A DNA stretch of 64,000 nucleotides from contig NZ_QGTL01000006.1 of the NCBI RefSeq assembly GCF_003182135.1, positions 1 through 64,000 on the forward strand, written 5' to 3'. The stretch is from Nocardia neocaledoniensis (GTDB lineage: Bacteria > Actinomycetota > Actinomycetes > Mycobacteriales > Mycobacteriaceae). This document shows positions 7,944-16,529 of this stretch, piece after piece. Position numbers and translations under genes: made by a program. The notes beneath the pieces are model-generated. The model made no database searches. It was not told where the DNA came from and saw only the letters and a list, made by a program, of their open reading frames with translations. Within the stretch, counting starts at the first letter, position 1. Each line of letters starts with the position of its first letter.

Positions 7944-10022
7944 TCACGTCGAGGCCGGCGCCTTCGGTTCCGCGCGTTGCGGTTTCGCCGGCCACCAGAC
8001 CTTGTCGCCCAGCAGCTCGAACAGCGCGGGCACCACGAGGGTCCGCACCACGAAGGTGTCGAGCAGGATGCCGACGCCGACGACGATGCCCAGCTGGGTG
8101 AGGGTGATCAACGGCAGCACACCCAGTACACAGAAGACCGCGGCCAGCACCGCACCGGCACTGGTGATCACCGCGCCGGTCGAGGCGACCGCCCGGACCA
8201 TTCCCCGCGTGGTGCCGTGGGTGGCCGCCTCCTCTCTGGCCCTGGTCACGAGGAAGATCGTGTAGTCGACGCCCAGCGCGACCAGGAACAGGAACCCGAA
8301 CAGCGGGACATTGGTGTCCAGCGCGGGGAATCCGAAGACGGTGTCGCTGATCCAGCTGCCCGCGCCGAGGGCCGCGAGCGCGCTGAGCACCGTCACACCG
8401 ACCAGCAGCAGCGACGCGGGCACCGCCCGCAGCAGCACCAGCAGCACGAGCAGGACCACGGCCAGGATCAGCGGAATCACCAGCGCCTGGTCGCGGCGGG
8501 CGGCGTCACGGATGTCGAGAGCCTCCGCGTCGGACCCGCCGACCAGAGCATCCGCGCCGGGGACGGCGCCGACCGCGGTCCTCATCCCCTCGACGGTCGT
8601 GAACGCCTCGGCCGAGCCCGGCGCCGCGTCGAGGACAACCGACCAGCGCGACAGATCCGCGTCGGTGCCGGTGCGGGTGGCCCGCGAAACCCCGTCCACG
8701 CCCTCGAGTGCCGACTGCACGGCGGCGTCGGTGGCGGTCCGCGCGACGACCACGGCGGGGTCGGCGGCGCCGGACGGAAAGTGCGCGGCCATGGTCCGCA
8801 GCCCGTCGACGGATTCGGCTTCGACCCGGAACTGCTCGGTGCGGGAGAGCCCGATGTCGGTGGTGAGGAGCCCGGTCGCGAAGACCACCAGCACCGCGCC
8901 CGCCGCGCCGGCGACGAGGGCGGGGCGGCGCACCACGCGGGTCGCCACCGCGGCCCACGTGCCGTGCTCGGCCGGATCGCGGCCGTCCGCGGCGGGCACG
9001 AAGGGCCAGAAGACGCGGCGTCCGCACAGTGCGAGGGCGGGCGGCAGCGCGCAGAGCACGAAGATCAGGGCGACGACCAGTCCGGCGGCGGCGAACGCGC
9101 CGAGGCTGCGGGTGTTGGGCAGCGCGGCCAGCAGCAGGGTCAGCAGGGCAAGGACCACGGTGACATTGCTGGCGACGATGGCGGGTGCAGCATGGCGCAC
9201 CGCGGCCCGCAGCGCCTCGCGATGGTCGGTGTGCCGATGTAGTTCGTCGCGATAGCGCGACACCAGCAGCAACGCGTAGTTGGTGCCGGCGCCGAACACC
9301 AGCACGCTGGTGATGCCGGAGGTCGAGCCGTCGAAGGTGAGGCCGGTGAGCTGGGCCAGCGCGGTGCCCACACTGGTGGCGACCCGGTCGGCCAGGCCGA
9401 CGACGGTCAGTGGGACCAGCCACAGCACCGGCGACCGATAGGTGAGGATCAGCAGCACCATCACCACCAGCGCGGTCACGATCAGCAGCAGCGTGTTGGC
9501 GCCGGAGAACGAGTCGGCGATGTCGGCGCCGAAGGCGGGCCCACCGGTCACCTGCACGCGCAGCGGCTCCGGCAGATCGGTGGTCACGGCCGCGCGCAAC
9601 TCGTCGATCCGGTCGGTGAGCGCGAAGCCGTTGAGGTCGGCCGACACCGGGACGGGAGCCAGCGCGGCGCGGCCGTCCGGCGCCGGGACCAGGCTGTTCG
9701 CCGCCACCCCGGCGCGCACCAGCGCGGCATCGAGTGCCGCGAGATCCGCCGGCGTCAACGCGCCGTCGTCGGTCCGCGTGGCCACCGCGATCGCCGCGGC
9801 CTCCCCCGCGCCGGGGAACTGCGCGAGTGCCGCGGCCGCCCTGGCGGACTCCGAGGACGAAGGCAGCGACACGGGGGCCTGACCCGCGCTGTCGTTGCTG
9901 CCCGCCAGCCCCATGACGGCCACGGCGGCCGCCACCACGGCCAGCAGCAGCACCCACGATCGCCGCCCGGTGACCAGCCGGGCGAACCGGTCCCAGCTCT
10001 GTTCCTCGTCCGCTCGCATCAC
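7944..10022 (-). CDS. MMPL/RND-family membrane transporter
   Basis: A 692-residue integral membrane protein of the MMPL family. The arrangement is duplicated: a TM segment near residues 20-45, a large periplasmic domain, five or six TM segments, then a second periplasmic domain and TM block. In-membrane motifs are GAGTNYALLLVSRYRDEL (first half) and ALGVDYTIFLVTRAREE (second half), each with the Asp/Tyr pair used for proton relay in RND pumps. It would export a lipid or hydrophobic drug at the expense of the proton gradient. The start is GTG followed at once by ATG. It is divergent from a MarR regulator 90 bp away, a common arrangement in which MarR represses the pump. Confidence 0.9.
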   Translation of the reverse strand: MMRADEEQSWDRFARLVTGRRSWVLLLAVVAAAVAVMGLAGSNDSAGQAPVSLPSSSESARAAAALAQFPGAGEAAAIAVATRTDDGALTPADLAALDAALVRAGVAANSLVPAPDGRAALAPVPVSADLNGFALTDRIDELRAAVTTDLPEPLRVQVTGGPAFGADIADSFSGANTLLLIVTALVVMVLLILTYRSPVLWLVPLTVVGLADRVATSVGTALAQLTGLTFDGSTSGITSVLVFGAGTNYALLLVSRYRDELHRHTDHREALRAAVRHAAPAIVASNVTVVLALLTLLLAALPNTRSLGAFAAAGLVVALIFVLCALPPALALCGRRVFWPFVPAADGRDPAEHGTWAAVATRVVRRPALVAGAAGAVLVVFATGLLTTDIGLSRTEQFRVEAESVDGLRTMAAHFPSGAADPAVVVARTATDAAVQSALEGVDGVSRATRTGTDADLSRWSVVLDAAPGSAEAFTTVEGMRTAVGAVPGADALVGGSDAEALDIRDAARRDQALVIPLILAVVLLVLLVLLRAVPASLLLVGVTVLSALAALGAGSWISDTVFGFPALDTNVPLFGFLFLVALGVDYTIFLVTRAREEAATHGTTRGMVRAVASTGAVITSAGAVLAAVFCVLGVLPLITLTQLGIVVGVGILLDTFVVRTLVVPALFELLGDKVWWPAKPQRAEPKAPAST

Positions 10023-10112
10023 GGACCGTACTATTTCAGAAACTTAACTATCTGGCAATGTCGACCGGTCCGGGGCAGCTAAGCTCGCAGCCGGACCGAG
10101 AGGAGACAGCGC
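10023..10112. promoter_or_regulatory. Divergent MMPL/MarR promoter region
   Basis: This 90-bp spacer holds an AT-rich stretch at about 10028-10055, unlike the surrounding GC-rich DNA, with two direct ACTAT repeats at 10030-10034 and 10047-10051. AT-rich spacing of this size between a MarR gene and its transporter is the usual place of the MarR operator and both promoters. The exact -35/-10 boxes are not assigned. AGGAGA just before the GTG at 10113 serves the regulator. Confidence 0.45.
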
Positions 10113-10622
10113 GTGGACGACCACACCGCGAACATCGATCCCGCCCTCGACCGAGCGGGGCTCGAGACCGAGATCGCGCGGGACCTGCGTGCGCTCACCG
10201 CGATCTCGGAACAGATCGGGCACGTCTTCGCGCATTCGAACAGCCTGCGGCCGAACGATTTCCGCGCCCTGATGCATGTCGCGACCGCCGAGGCCGAGGG
10301 CGCGCCGGTGACAGCGGGGCAGTTGAGCAAGCTCATGGGCGTCTCCGCGCCCGCCGTCACCTATCTCGTCGAGCGGATGATCGAATCCGGCCATCTCGAG
10401 CGGGTGCCCGACGAGACCGATCGCCGGCGCGTCCATCTCGGCTACACCGACCACGGGATGTCGGTGGCGGCCGGATTCTTCGGCCCGCTCAGCGCGCGCA
10501 CCAGGGCCGCACTGGCCGAGCTGCCCGACAGCGATCTGGCGGCGGCTCATCGCGTCTTCGTCGGGATCACATCCGCGCTGCGCGAGTTCTACGGCGAGTT
10601 ACCGGGCCGAACCGCAGGCTGA
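10113..10622 (+). CDS. MarR-family transcriptional regulator
   Basis: A 169-residue winged-helix regulator. The DNA-binding core runs from VTAGQLSKLMGVSAPAVTYLVERMIESGHLERVPDETDRRRVHLGYTDHG (about residues 68-118), with the recognition helix around SAPAVTYLVERM and the wing DRRRVHL. The GTG start is chosen because AGGAGACAG lies at the right distance. It is divergent from the MMPL transporter and probably represses it in response to a small ligand. The family is certain; the target is inferred from position. Confidence 0.92.
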   Translation: MDDHTANIDPALDRAGLETEIARDLRALTAISEQIGHVFAHSNSLRPNDFRALMHVATAEAEGAPVTAGQLSKLMGVSAPAVTYLVERMIESGHLERVPDETDRRRVHLGYTDHGMSVAAGFFGPLSARTRAALAELPDSDLAAAHRVFVGITSALREFYGELPGRTAG

Positions 10623-10748
10623 CCGCGCGCCGGCGAGATCGCTTGCCGCACCCTCGGCGACGACAGCACAGGCGGCGTGCGGATAGCTCTGGCGTCGATA
10701 TCGATCGTCGCGAAGCCCGGCCATGCGCGGCGGGAGGCCCCTGGGGCG

Positions 10749-11675
10749 TCAGTCCGCCGAGTCGGTAACCGAAGCGCCCGTCCGGACGCCTTCCGCCGCG
10801 GCGATGGTGGCCGCGCCGAGGTCAGCCAGCGCCGCGCTCGACAGCCGGGAATCCGGGCAGGAGACGACAGAGGCGATGACCGCGCCGCGCTCGTCGCGGA
10901 TCGGCGCCGCCACGGTGACCACGGCATTCTCCGGCCCGAGTTCCTCGGGCAGGTAGTCGATGGTGATGAGTTCGGTGATCACCGAACCGAGCTGGGCCCG
11001 CAGCGCCTCGGTGATCGGCGAATTGCGCAGGCCCGCGAGCACTTCCAGCATGGGCGTCGAGTCGTCGACGAGACGTTCGACCGAATAGCCGCGCGTACGG
11101 ATCTCGGCGAGCACCCGGGCGAGCCGGTCGCGGTGCGCCGGGTCGGCGGTGGCGAGCCAGGCGCGCCGGGCCGCCTCCGGCTCCCAGGCGATGAACTCGC
11201 GGCAGACCGGCGGCGCGAGCGGTAGCCGACGTCCGGCGCGGATCCAGCCGGCCGAGGGCTCCCCCACGACCTCGGTGACGACGATGCTGTCGCCGTCGCG
11301 TTCGGCCAGGAACACCGGATGGCCGGTGCGTTCGGCGAGCGCGCGTAGATGAGGCGCGGCGGTGCGGCGCAGCGGGAAGGCGGCCTCGGCACGGCGGGCC
11401 ACGGCCAGCAGCCGCAGGCCGATGCCGTAGCAGCCGTCGTCGTCGCGCACGGTCCAGCCGTCGGCGGTGAGCTGGGTGAGCACCGCGTGCGCGGTGGCCC
11501 TGGACAGTCCGGCTTCGCGCACGATGCGGGCCAGGGACAGCCGGTCGGTGGCGTGGCGGGCGAGCAGTTCCAGCACTTTCACGACCCGCTGCGTCGGCGG
11601 GGAGGCCACGCCGACGACGGAATCGGCACTCACCTCTTGACCGGCGTCGGCGGCCGGGCTTATCGTCGGTGTCAC
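10749..11675 (-). CDS. IclR-family transcriptional regulator
   Basis: A 308-residue regulator with an N-terminal winged helix (RVVKVLELLARHATDRLSLARIVREAGLSRATAHAVLTQL, about residues 30-68) and a C-terminal GAF-like IclR effector domain to about residue 295. A GTG start is used; no clear ribosome site precedes it, so the transcript may be leaderless. It is divergent from cysD across 88 bp that contain an imperfect palindrome, so control of the cysDNC-sulfotransferase operon, or autoregulation, is a reasonable inference. IclR regulation of sulfate activation would be unusual and the ligand is unknown. The 126 bp on its 3' side (10623-10748) show nothing recognisable. Confidence 0.9.
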   Translation of the reverse strand: MTPTISPAADAGQEVSADSVVGVASPPTQRVVKVLELLARHATDRLSLARIVREAGLSRATAHAVLTQLTADGWTVRDDDGCYGIGLRLLAVARRAEAAFPLRRTAAPHLRALAERTGHPVFLAERDGDSIVVTEVVGEPSAGWIRAGRRLPLAPPVCREFIAWEPEAARRAWLATADPAHRDRLARVLAEIRTRGYSVERLVDDSTPMLEVLAGLRNSPITEALRAQLGSVITELITIDYLPEELGPENAVVTVAAPIRDERGAVIASVVSCPDSRLSSAALADLGAATIAAAEGVRTGASVTDSAD

Positions 11676-11679
11676 AATA

Positions 11680-11704
11680 TCGAACGATAGCGTCGACTAT
11701 TCGA
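11680..11704. promoter_or_regulatory. Imperfect palindrome between IclR gene and cysD
   Basis: Nested complementary arms TCGAA/TTCGA (11680-11684 and 11700-11704) and ATAG/CTAT (11687-11690 and 11697-11700) form a 25-bp dyad. It begins five bases upstream of the IclR start codon and ends 60 bp before cysD. Its position suits an autoregulatory IclR operator. No experimental support can be seen. Confidence 0.45.
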
Positions 11705-11763
11705 CAACGCAAGTCCGGGACGGTCATCGGCCCGGCACCGCGACACAACGAAGTGGGTGAACA

Positions 11764-12669
11764 GTGCAGACGGGGTACGAGTTGTCGCACCTGGCGGCCT
11801 TGGAGGCCGAATCGGTGCACATCTTCCGGGAGGTGGCGGCCACGTTCGAGCGACCGGTGCTGCTGTTCTCCGGTGGCAAGGACTCGGCGGTGCTGCTGCA
11901 CCTGGCGCGGCGGGCCTTCTGGCCCGCGCCGCTGCCGTTTCCCCTGCTCCACGTGGACACCGGCCACAATTTCGAGGAGGTCATCGACTTCCGTGACCGC
12001 ACGGCCGAGCGCACCGGCGCCCGGCTGCTGGTCGCGCGGGTACAGGACGACATCGACGCGGGCCGCTCCGTGGAACGTCCCGGCGGCACCCGCAATCCGC
12101 TGCAGACGACCACCCTGCTGCGCGCCATCGGCGAGCACCGGTTCGACGCGGTGTTCGGCGGCGCCCGCCGCGACGAGGAGAAGGCCAGGGCCAAGGAGCG
12201 GGTGTTCAGCTTCCGCAACGCGTTCGGCGAATGGGACCCGCGGGCGCAGCGCCCCGAGGTCTGGAACCTCTACAACGGGCGGCACCAGAAGGGCGAGCAC
12301 ATCCGGGTGTTCCCGCTGTCGAACTGGACCGAGCTCGACATCTGGGAGTACATCGATCGCGAGGCCGTCGAGCTGCCCACCCTGTACTACGCGCATCGGC
12401 GCCGCGTCGTCGAGCGCGACGGGATGTTGTTGTCGGTAGGCCCTTTCCTGACCCCCGAACCCGGCGAGACCACCGTCGAGGCCACCGTGCGCTTCCGCAC
12501 GGTCGGCGACGCGACCTGCACCGGGTGCGTCGAGAGCGAGGCCGACACGGCGGCGAAGGTGATCGCCGAGACCGCGGCCACCCGGCTGACCGAACGCGGC
12601 GCCACCCGCGCCGACGACCGGATCTCCGAGACCGGCATGGAAGACCGCAAGCGAGAGGGCTACTTCTGA
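11764..12669 (+). CDS. cysD: Sulfate adenylyltransferase subunit 2 CysD
   Basis: A 301-residue catalytic subunit of ATP sulfurylase, which forms adenosine 5'-phosphosulfate from sulfate and ATP together with the GTPase CysN. The PP-loop SGGKDS (residues 36-41) binds ATP. LLHVDTGHNFEEVIDFRD and GGARRDEEKARAKERVFSFR follow, as in CysD generally. The GTG start at 11764 has weak ribosome-site support but gives the standard N-terminus. Its stop overlaps the cysNC start by one base (TGATG), the first of a chain of coupled genes. Length and motifs match the family fully. Confidence 0.96.
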   Translation: MQTGYELSHLAALEAESVHIFREVAATFERPVLLFSGGKDSAVLLHLARRAFWPAPLPFPLLHVDTGHNFEEVIDFRDRTAERTGARLLVARVQDDIDAGRSVERPGGTRNPLQTTTLLRAIGEHRFDAVFGGARRDEEKARAKERVFSFRNAFGEWDPRAQRPEVWNLYNGRHQKGEHIRVFPLSNWTELDIWEYIDREAVELPTLYYAHRRRVVERDGMLLSVGPFLTPEPGETTVEATVRFRTVGDATCTGCVESEADTAAKVIAETAATRLTERGATRADDRISETGMEDRKREGYF

Positions 12670-14522
12670 TGAGCCGCAATCTGTTGCGCCTGGCGACCGC
12701 GGGCAGCGTGGACGACGGCAAGTCGACGCTCATCGGCAGGCTGCTCTACGACTCCAAGTCGCTGTTCGACGATCAGCTCGCCGCCATCGAGCGGGTGAGC
12801 ACCGAACGCGGCGGCGACGCGGCCGATCTCGCCCTGGTCACCGACGGGCTGCGGGCCGAGCGCGAGCAGGGCATCACCATCGATGTCGCCTACCGCTACG
12901 TGACGACGCCGCGGCGCAAGTTCGTCATCGCCGACACCCCCGGCCACGTGCAGTACACCCGCAACATGGTGACCGGCGCCTCGACGGCCGACCTCGCGCT
13001 GATCCTGGTCGACGCCCGTACCGGAGTGTGCGAGCAGACCCGCAGGCACGCCTTCCTGGCCACCCTGCTCGGGGTGCCGCACCTGGTGGTGTGCGTGAAC
13101 AAGATGGACCTGGTCGACTGGTCCCAGGAGCGGTTCGAGGAGATCCGCGCCGAATTCGCCGCCTTCGCCGCGAAACTGACCGTCGGCGACCTGAGTTTCG
13201 TGCCGGTCTCGGCGCTGCTCGGCGACAATGTGGTCGAGCCGTCCGCGCACATGCCCTGGTATCCCGGACCGCCGCTGCTGCGCCACCTCGAGGACGTGCA
13301 CATCGCCTCGGACCGCAATCTCATCGACGCGCGCCTGCCGGTCCAGTACGTCATCCGGGCCCAGCAGGGCCTCGATCACCGCAGCTACGCCGGCACCGTC
13401 GCGGGCGGCATCTTCAAACCGGGTGACGAAGTGGTGGTGCTGCCCGCCGGGCACACCTCGCGGGTCCGCGAGATCTGGGGCCCCGGCGGCACCAAGGTCG
13501 ACGAGGCGTTCACCGGGATGGCGGTCTCGCTCACCCTCGACGACGAGATCGACGTGGGCCGTGGCGATCTGCTCGCGCGGCCGGGCAATCGCCCCCAGGT
13601 CGGCGCCGAACTCGACGCGATGGTGTGCTGGTTCTCCGAGACCACGAGCCTGCGGGCCGGCGCGCGCTGTCTGGTCCGCACCGCGACGCAGATCTCGGCC
13701 GCCGAGGTGATCGACATCGACTACCAGCTCGATGTCAACACCCTGCACCGGATCGAGGACGCGGAGTCGTTGTCGCTCAACGACATCGCCCGGGTGCGGC
13801 TGCGCAGCAGGCAGCCGCTGCTGTTCGACCCGTACCGGGAGAACCGGCGCACCGGCAGCTTCATCCTCATCGACCCGGTCACCGACCAGACCGTCGCCGC
13901 GGGCATGATCACCGGCCGTGACACGGGCACGCAGCGCGAACAGGTGTCGGTGGTGTGGCATCGCTCGGCGGTGACCCGCGAGGATCGCGCGCATTCCGGC
14001 GCCACGATCTGGCTGACCGGGCTGTCGGGGTCGGGGAAGTCGACCGTGGCGGTGGAGGTGGAGCGTCAGCTGGTCGCGGCGGGACGCGCCGCCTACCTGC
14101 TCGACGGCGACAATCTGCGTCACGGCCTCAACGCGGGACTCGGCTTCTCTCCCGCCGACCGGGACGAGAACGTGCGCCGGGTGGCCGAGGTGGCCGCCCT
14201 GTTCGCCGACTCGGGCGCGATCGCCATCGTGTCGGTGATCAGCCCGTTCGCCGCGCAGCGAGATCGCGCCCGCACCACGCACGCCGAGCGTGAACTGCCG
14301 TTCCACGAGGTGTTCGTCGACACCCCCCTGGCCGAATGCGAGCGCCGCGACCCCAAGGGCCTCTACGCGAAGGCGCGCGCCGGTGAGCTGCCCGGTTTCA
14401 CCGGCATCGGCTCGCCGTACGAGCGGCCGGAGCGGCCCGAACTCGTCATCACTCCCGACCTCGGCTCCCCCGCCGAGATCGCCGCCCACATCCTCCGAGA
14501 GCTAGGAATCGCAGACCGTTGA
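12669..14522 (+). CDS. cysNC: Bifunctional sulfate adenylyltransferase subunit 1/APS kinase CysNC
   Basis: A 617-residue fusion. Residues 1 to about 425 are the CysN GTPase: G1 GSVDDGKST (12-20), G3 DTPGH (89-93) and G4 NKMD (144-147), then two beta-barrel domains. The C-terminal 170 residues are APS kinase, with P-loop GLSGSGKST near 451, LDGDNLRHGLN, and the SPYERPERPEL block. The protein activates sulfate to APS and phosphorylates it to PAPS. The fused layout is that of mycobacterial CysNC. It is coupled to cysD upstream and, by a TTGA overlap, to the DUF1214 gene, so PAPS is made from the same transcript as a PAPS-using sulfotransferase. Confidence 0.96.
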   Translation: MSRNLLRLATAGSVDDGKSTLIGRLLYDSKSLFDDQLAAIERVSTERGGDAADLALVTDGLRAEREQGITIDVAYRYVTTPRRKFVIADTPGHVQYTRNMVTGASTADLALILVDARTGVCEQTRRHAFLATLLGVPHLVVCVNKMDLVDWSQERFEEIRAEFAAFAAKLTVGDLSFVPVSALLGDNVVEPSAHMPWYPGPPLLRHLEDVHIASDRNLIDARLPVQYVIRAQQGLDHRSYAGTVAGGIFKPGDEVVVLPAGHTSRVREIWGPGGTKVDEAFTGMAVSLTLDDEIDVGRGDLLARPGNRPQVGAELDAMVCWFSETTSLRAGARCLVRTATQISAAEVIDIDYQLDVNTLHRIEDAESLSLNDIARVRLRSRQPLLFDPYRENRRTGSFILIDPVTDQTVAAGMITGRDTGTQREQVSVVWHRSAVTREDRAHSGATIWLTGLSGSGKSTVAVEVERQLVAAGRAAYLLDGDNLRHGLNAGLGFSPADRDENVRRVAEVAALFADSGAIAIVSVISPFAAQRDRARTTHAERELPFHEVFVDTPLAECERRDPKGLYAKARAGELPGFTGIGSPYERPERPELVITPDLGSPAEIAAHILRELGIADR

Positions 14523-15736
14523 CCCACTCCAGTACCGCCACCGAGGCCGGGAGCACCGCGCCACCGGATTCGCTCACCGCGCCGTTCACCGCCGCGGTCG
14601 CCCAGGCCGAAAAGCTCATCGCCGGCGCGGAATTCGTGCGTGACGAGGCCGATCTCGCCGAGGGCTACGACTATCTCGCCGCCAGTGTGGCCGCCTGCCT
14701 GCGGCTCTCGGGCGCGCACGGCACCAGTCATCCGTACTTCGTGTCCTCCACCGGGCCCTACGCCAAGATGGGCCTGGACAATCCCGACACGCTCTACTAC
14801 CACGCGAACATCGAGCCCGGCGCCGAGTATCTGGTGACCGGGGTGCGCGGCAGCACCGTCGACCTCAGTTTCCAAGTGCTCAAGGGCGATTACACCGCGA
14901 CCGAGGTGCCCGGCGGCGAGGACGCCTTCGACGACCGGCGGATCGCGATCGCCGAGGACGGCAGCTTCACCCTCCGGTTCGGGCCGCCGAAGGCCGACCC
15001 GGAACCCGGCTACTTCGCGCTCGGCGAGGGCGCGTCGATGCTGGCCGTGCGCGAGGTGTACAGCGACTGGACCGAGCGCAAGGGCTCGATCCGGATCGAA
15101 CGCGTCGACACCGTCGGCACGCCGCCGATCGCCCCGGATCTGGCGCAGATGCGCAAGCGCTACGGTGCGGCGGCGAAGATGCTGCTCACCCGCGTGCACA
15201 CCTGGTTCAACTTCCCGAAGTGGTTCTACCTGGACCTGCCGGTGAACACGCTCACCGCGCCGCGGCTGACCCCGGGTGGGCTCAGCACCCAGTACTCCTC
15301 GGTCGGGCATTTCGATCTGGCCGACGATCAGGCGCTGGTGATCACCGTGCCGAAATCGGACGCCCCGTATCAGGGTTTCCAGCTGGGCAGTCTCTGGTAC
15401 ATCTCGCTCGACTACGTCAACCATCAGACCAGCCTCAATCACGCGCAGGCACAGGTGGATCCGGACGGGATGATCCGCATGGTGGTGAGCAAGGCGGATC
15501 CCGGCATCACGAACTGGATCGAGACCACCGGCCGCACCCGGGGGATCCTGCAGTTCCGGTGGCAGCGCACCGACCGGCCGATGACCGAGGCCGACGGCCC
15601 GACCGTTGCCGTGGTGCCGCTCGGCGAGGTCGCCCAGCACCTGCCCTGTTTCGAGGACAACCGGATCGACGCCCCGGCATGGCGCGAGCGGATCGCGGCC
15701 CGCCAGCGGGCCTTCGCGGAGAGGATGCTCGGATGA
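14519..15736 (+). CDS. DUF1214-type conserved protein of unknown function
   Basis: A 405-residue soluble protein without signal peptide or membrane segments. The C-terminal third (about residues 280-345, containing GSLWYISLDYVNHQTSLNHAQ, PDGMIRMVVSKADPGITNWIET and RGILQFRWQ) resembles DUF1214. The central part has a beta-rich lectin-like look (YYHANIEPGAEYLVTGVRG, DDRRIAIAEDGSFTLRFG). The start is TTG, overlapping the cysNC stop; no better codon exists before residue about 80. From memory, M. tuberculosis has a similar protein, SDR and sulfotransferase adjacent (Rv3531c-Rv3530c-Rv3529c). A role linked to the sulfonated product or its acceptor is inference; no reaction can be named. Confidence 0.8.
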   Translation: MTHSSTATEAGSTAPPDSLTAPFTAAVAQAEKLIAGAEFVRDEADLAEGYDYLAASVAACLRLSGAHGTSHPYFVSSTGPYAKMGLDNPDTLYYHANIEPGAEYLVTGVRGSTVDLSFQVLKGDYTATEVPGGEDAFDDRRIAIAEDGSFTLRFGPPKADPEPGYFALGEGASMLAVREVYSDWTERKGSIRIERVDTVGTPPIAPDLAQMRKRYGAAAKMLLTRVHTWFNFPKWFYLDLPVNTLTAPRLTPGGLSTQYSSVGHFDLADDQALVITVPKSDAPYQGFQLGSLWYISLDYVNHQTSLNHAQAQVDPDGMIRMVVSKADPGITNWIETTGRTRGILQFRWQRTDRPMTEADGPTVAVVPLGEVAQHLPCFEDNRIDAPAWRERIAARQRAFAERMLG

Positions 15737-16518
15737 GCGGCGCATTGTTGGACGGCAAGGTCGTGGTGGTGTCGGGTGTCGGTCCCGGCCTCGGCCGGTC
15801 CATCTGTCTCGAGGCCGCGGCCGCCGGGGCGACCGTCGTGCTCGCGGCACGCACCGAATCGCGGCTGCTCGAGGTCGCCGCGGAGATCGAGGGTGCCGGG
15901 GGCGCGACGCTGTGCGTGCCCACCGACATCACCGACTCGGCGGCCGTGGAGAACCTGGTGGCGCAGACCCTGGCGACGTTCGGCCGGGTCGACGCGCTGG
16001 TGAACAACGCGTTCTCGATGCCGTCGATGAAGTCGCTGGACCGCACCGACTTCGACCACATCCGGTCGAGCCTGGACATGACGGTCCTGGGCGGACTGCG
16101 GATGACCCAGGCGTTCACGCCCGCCCTGGCCGAGTCCAAAGGCGCTGTGGTGATGATCAATTCGATGGTCGTGCGTCATTCCGAACCGCGTTACGGCAGC
16201 TACAAACTCACCAAGGCGGCGCTGCTGGCCATGTCGCAGACCCTGGCCACCGAACTCGGCGCCAAGGGGGTGCGGGTCAACAGTGTGCTGCCCGGCTACA
16301 TCTGGACCGATCAGTTGAAGTGGTATTTCGGCGAGGTCGCCAAGAAGTACGGCATCACCGTCGAACAGGTCTACGAGCAGACGGCGTCGAAATCGGACCT
16401 CAAGCGGCTGCCCGAGCCCGACGAGATCGCCCGCGCCGTGGTGTTTCTCGCCTCGGGGTGGTCCTCGGCGATCACCGGCCAGACCCTCGACGTCAACTGC
16501 GGCGAATACCACAACTAG
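15733..16518 (+). CDS. SDR-family oxidoreductase
   Basis: A 261-residue classical short-chain dehydrogenase. It has the cofactor loop VSGVGPGLGRSICLEAAAAG (residues about 13-32), NNAF in place of the usual NNAG (about residue 92), the catalytic Ser-Tyr-Lys set in INSMVVRHSEPRYGSYKLTKAAL (Tyr and Lys four apart), and LPGYIWTD near residue 190. The start overlaps the DUF1214 stop by four bases. Rv3530c-like enzymes in actinobacteria are annotated only as oxidoreductases. Here it may oxidise or reduce a hydroxyl or keto group of the molecule later sulfonated; the substrate is unknown. Confidence 0.9.
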   Translation: MSGALLDGKVVVVSGVGPGLGRSICLEAAAAGATVVLAARTESRLLEVAAEIEGAGGATLCVPTDITDSAAVENLVAQTLATFGRVDALVNNAFSMPSMKSLDRTDFDHIRSSLDMTVLGGLRMTQAFTPALAESKGAVVMINSMVVRHSEPRYGSYKLTKAALLAMSQTLATELGAKGVRVNSVLPGYIWTDQLKWYFGEVAKKYGITVEQVYEQTASKSDLKRLPEPDEIARAVVFLASGWSSAITGQTLDVNCGEYHN

Positions 16519-16529
16519 GAGCTCTCGCG

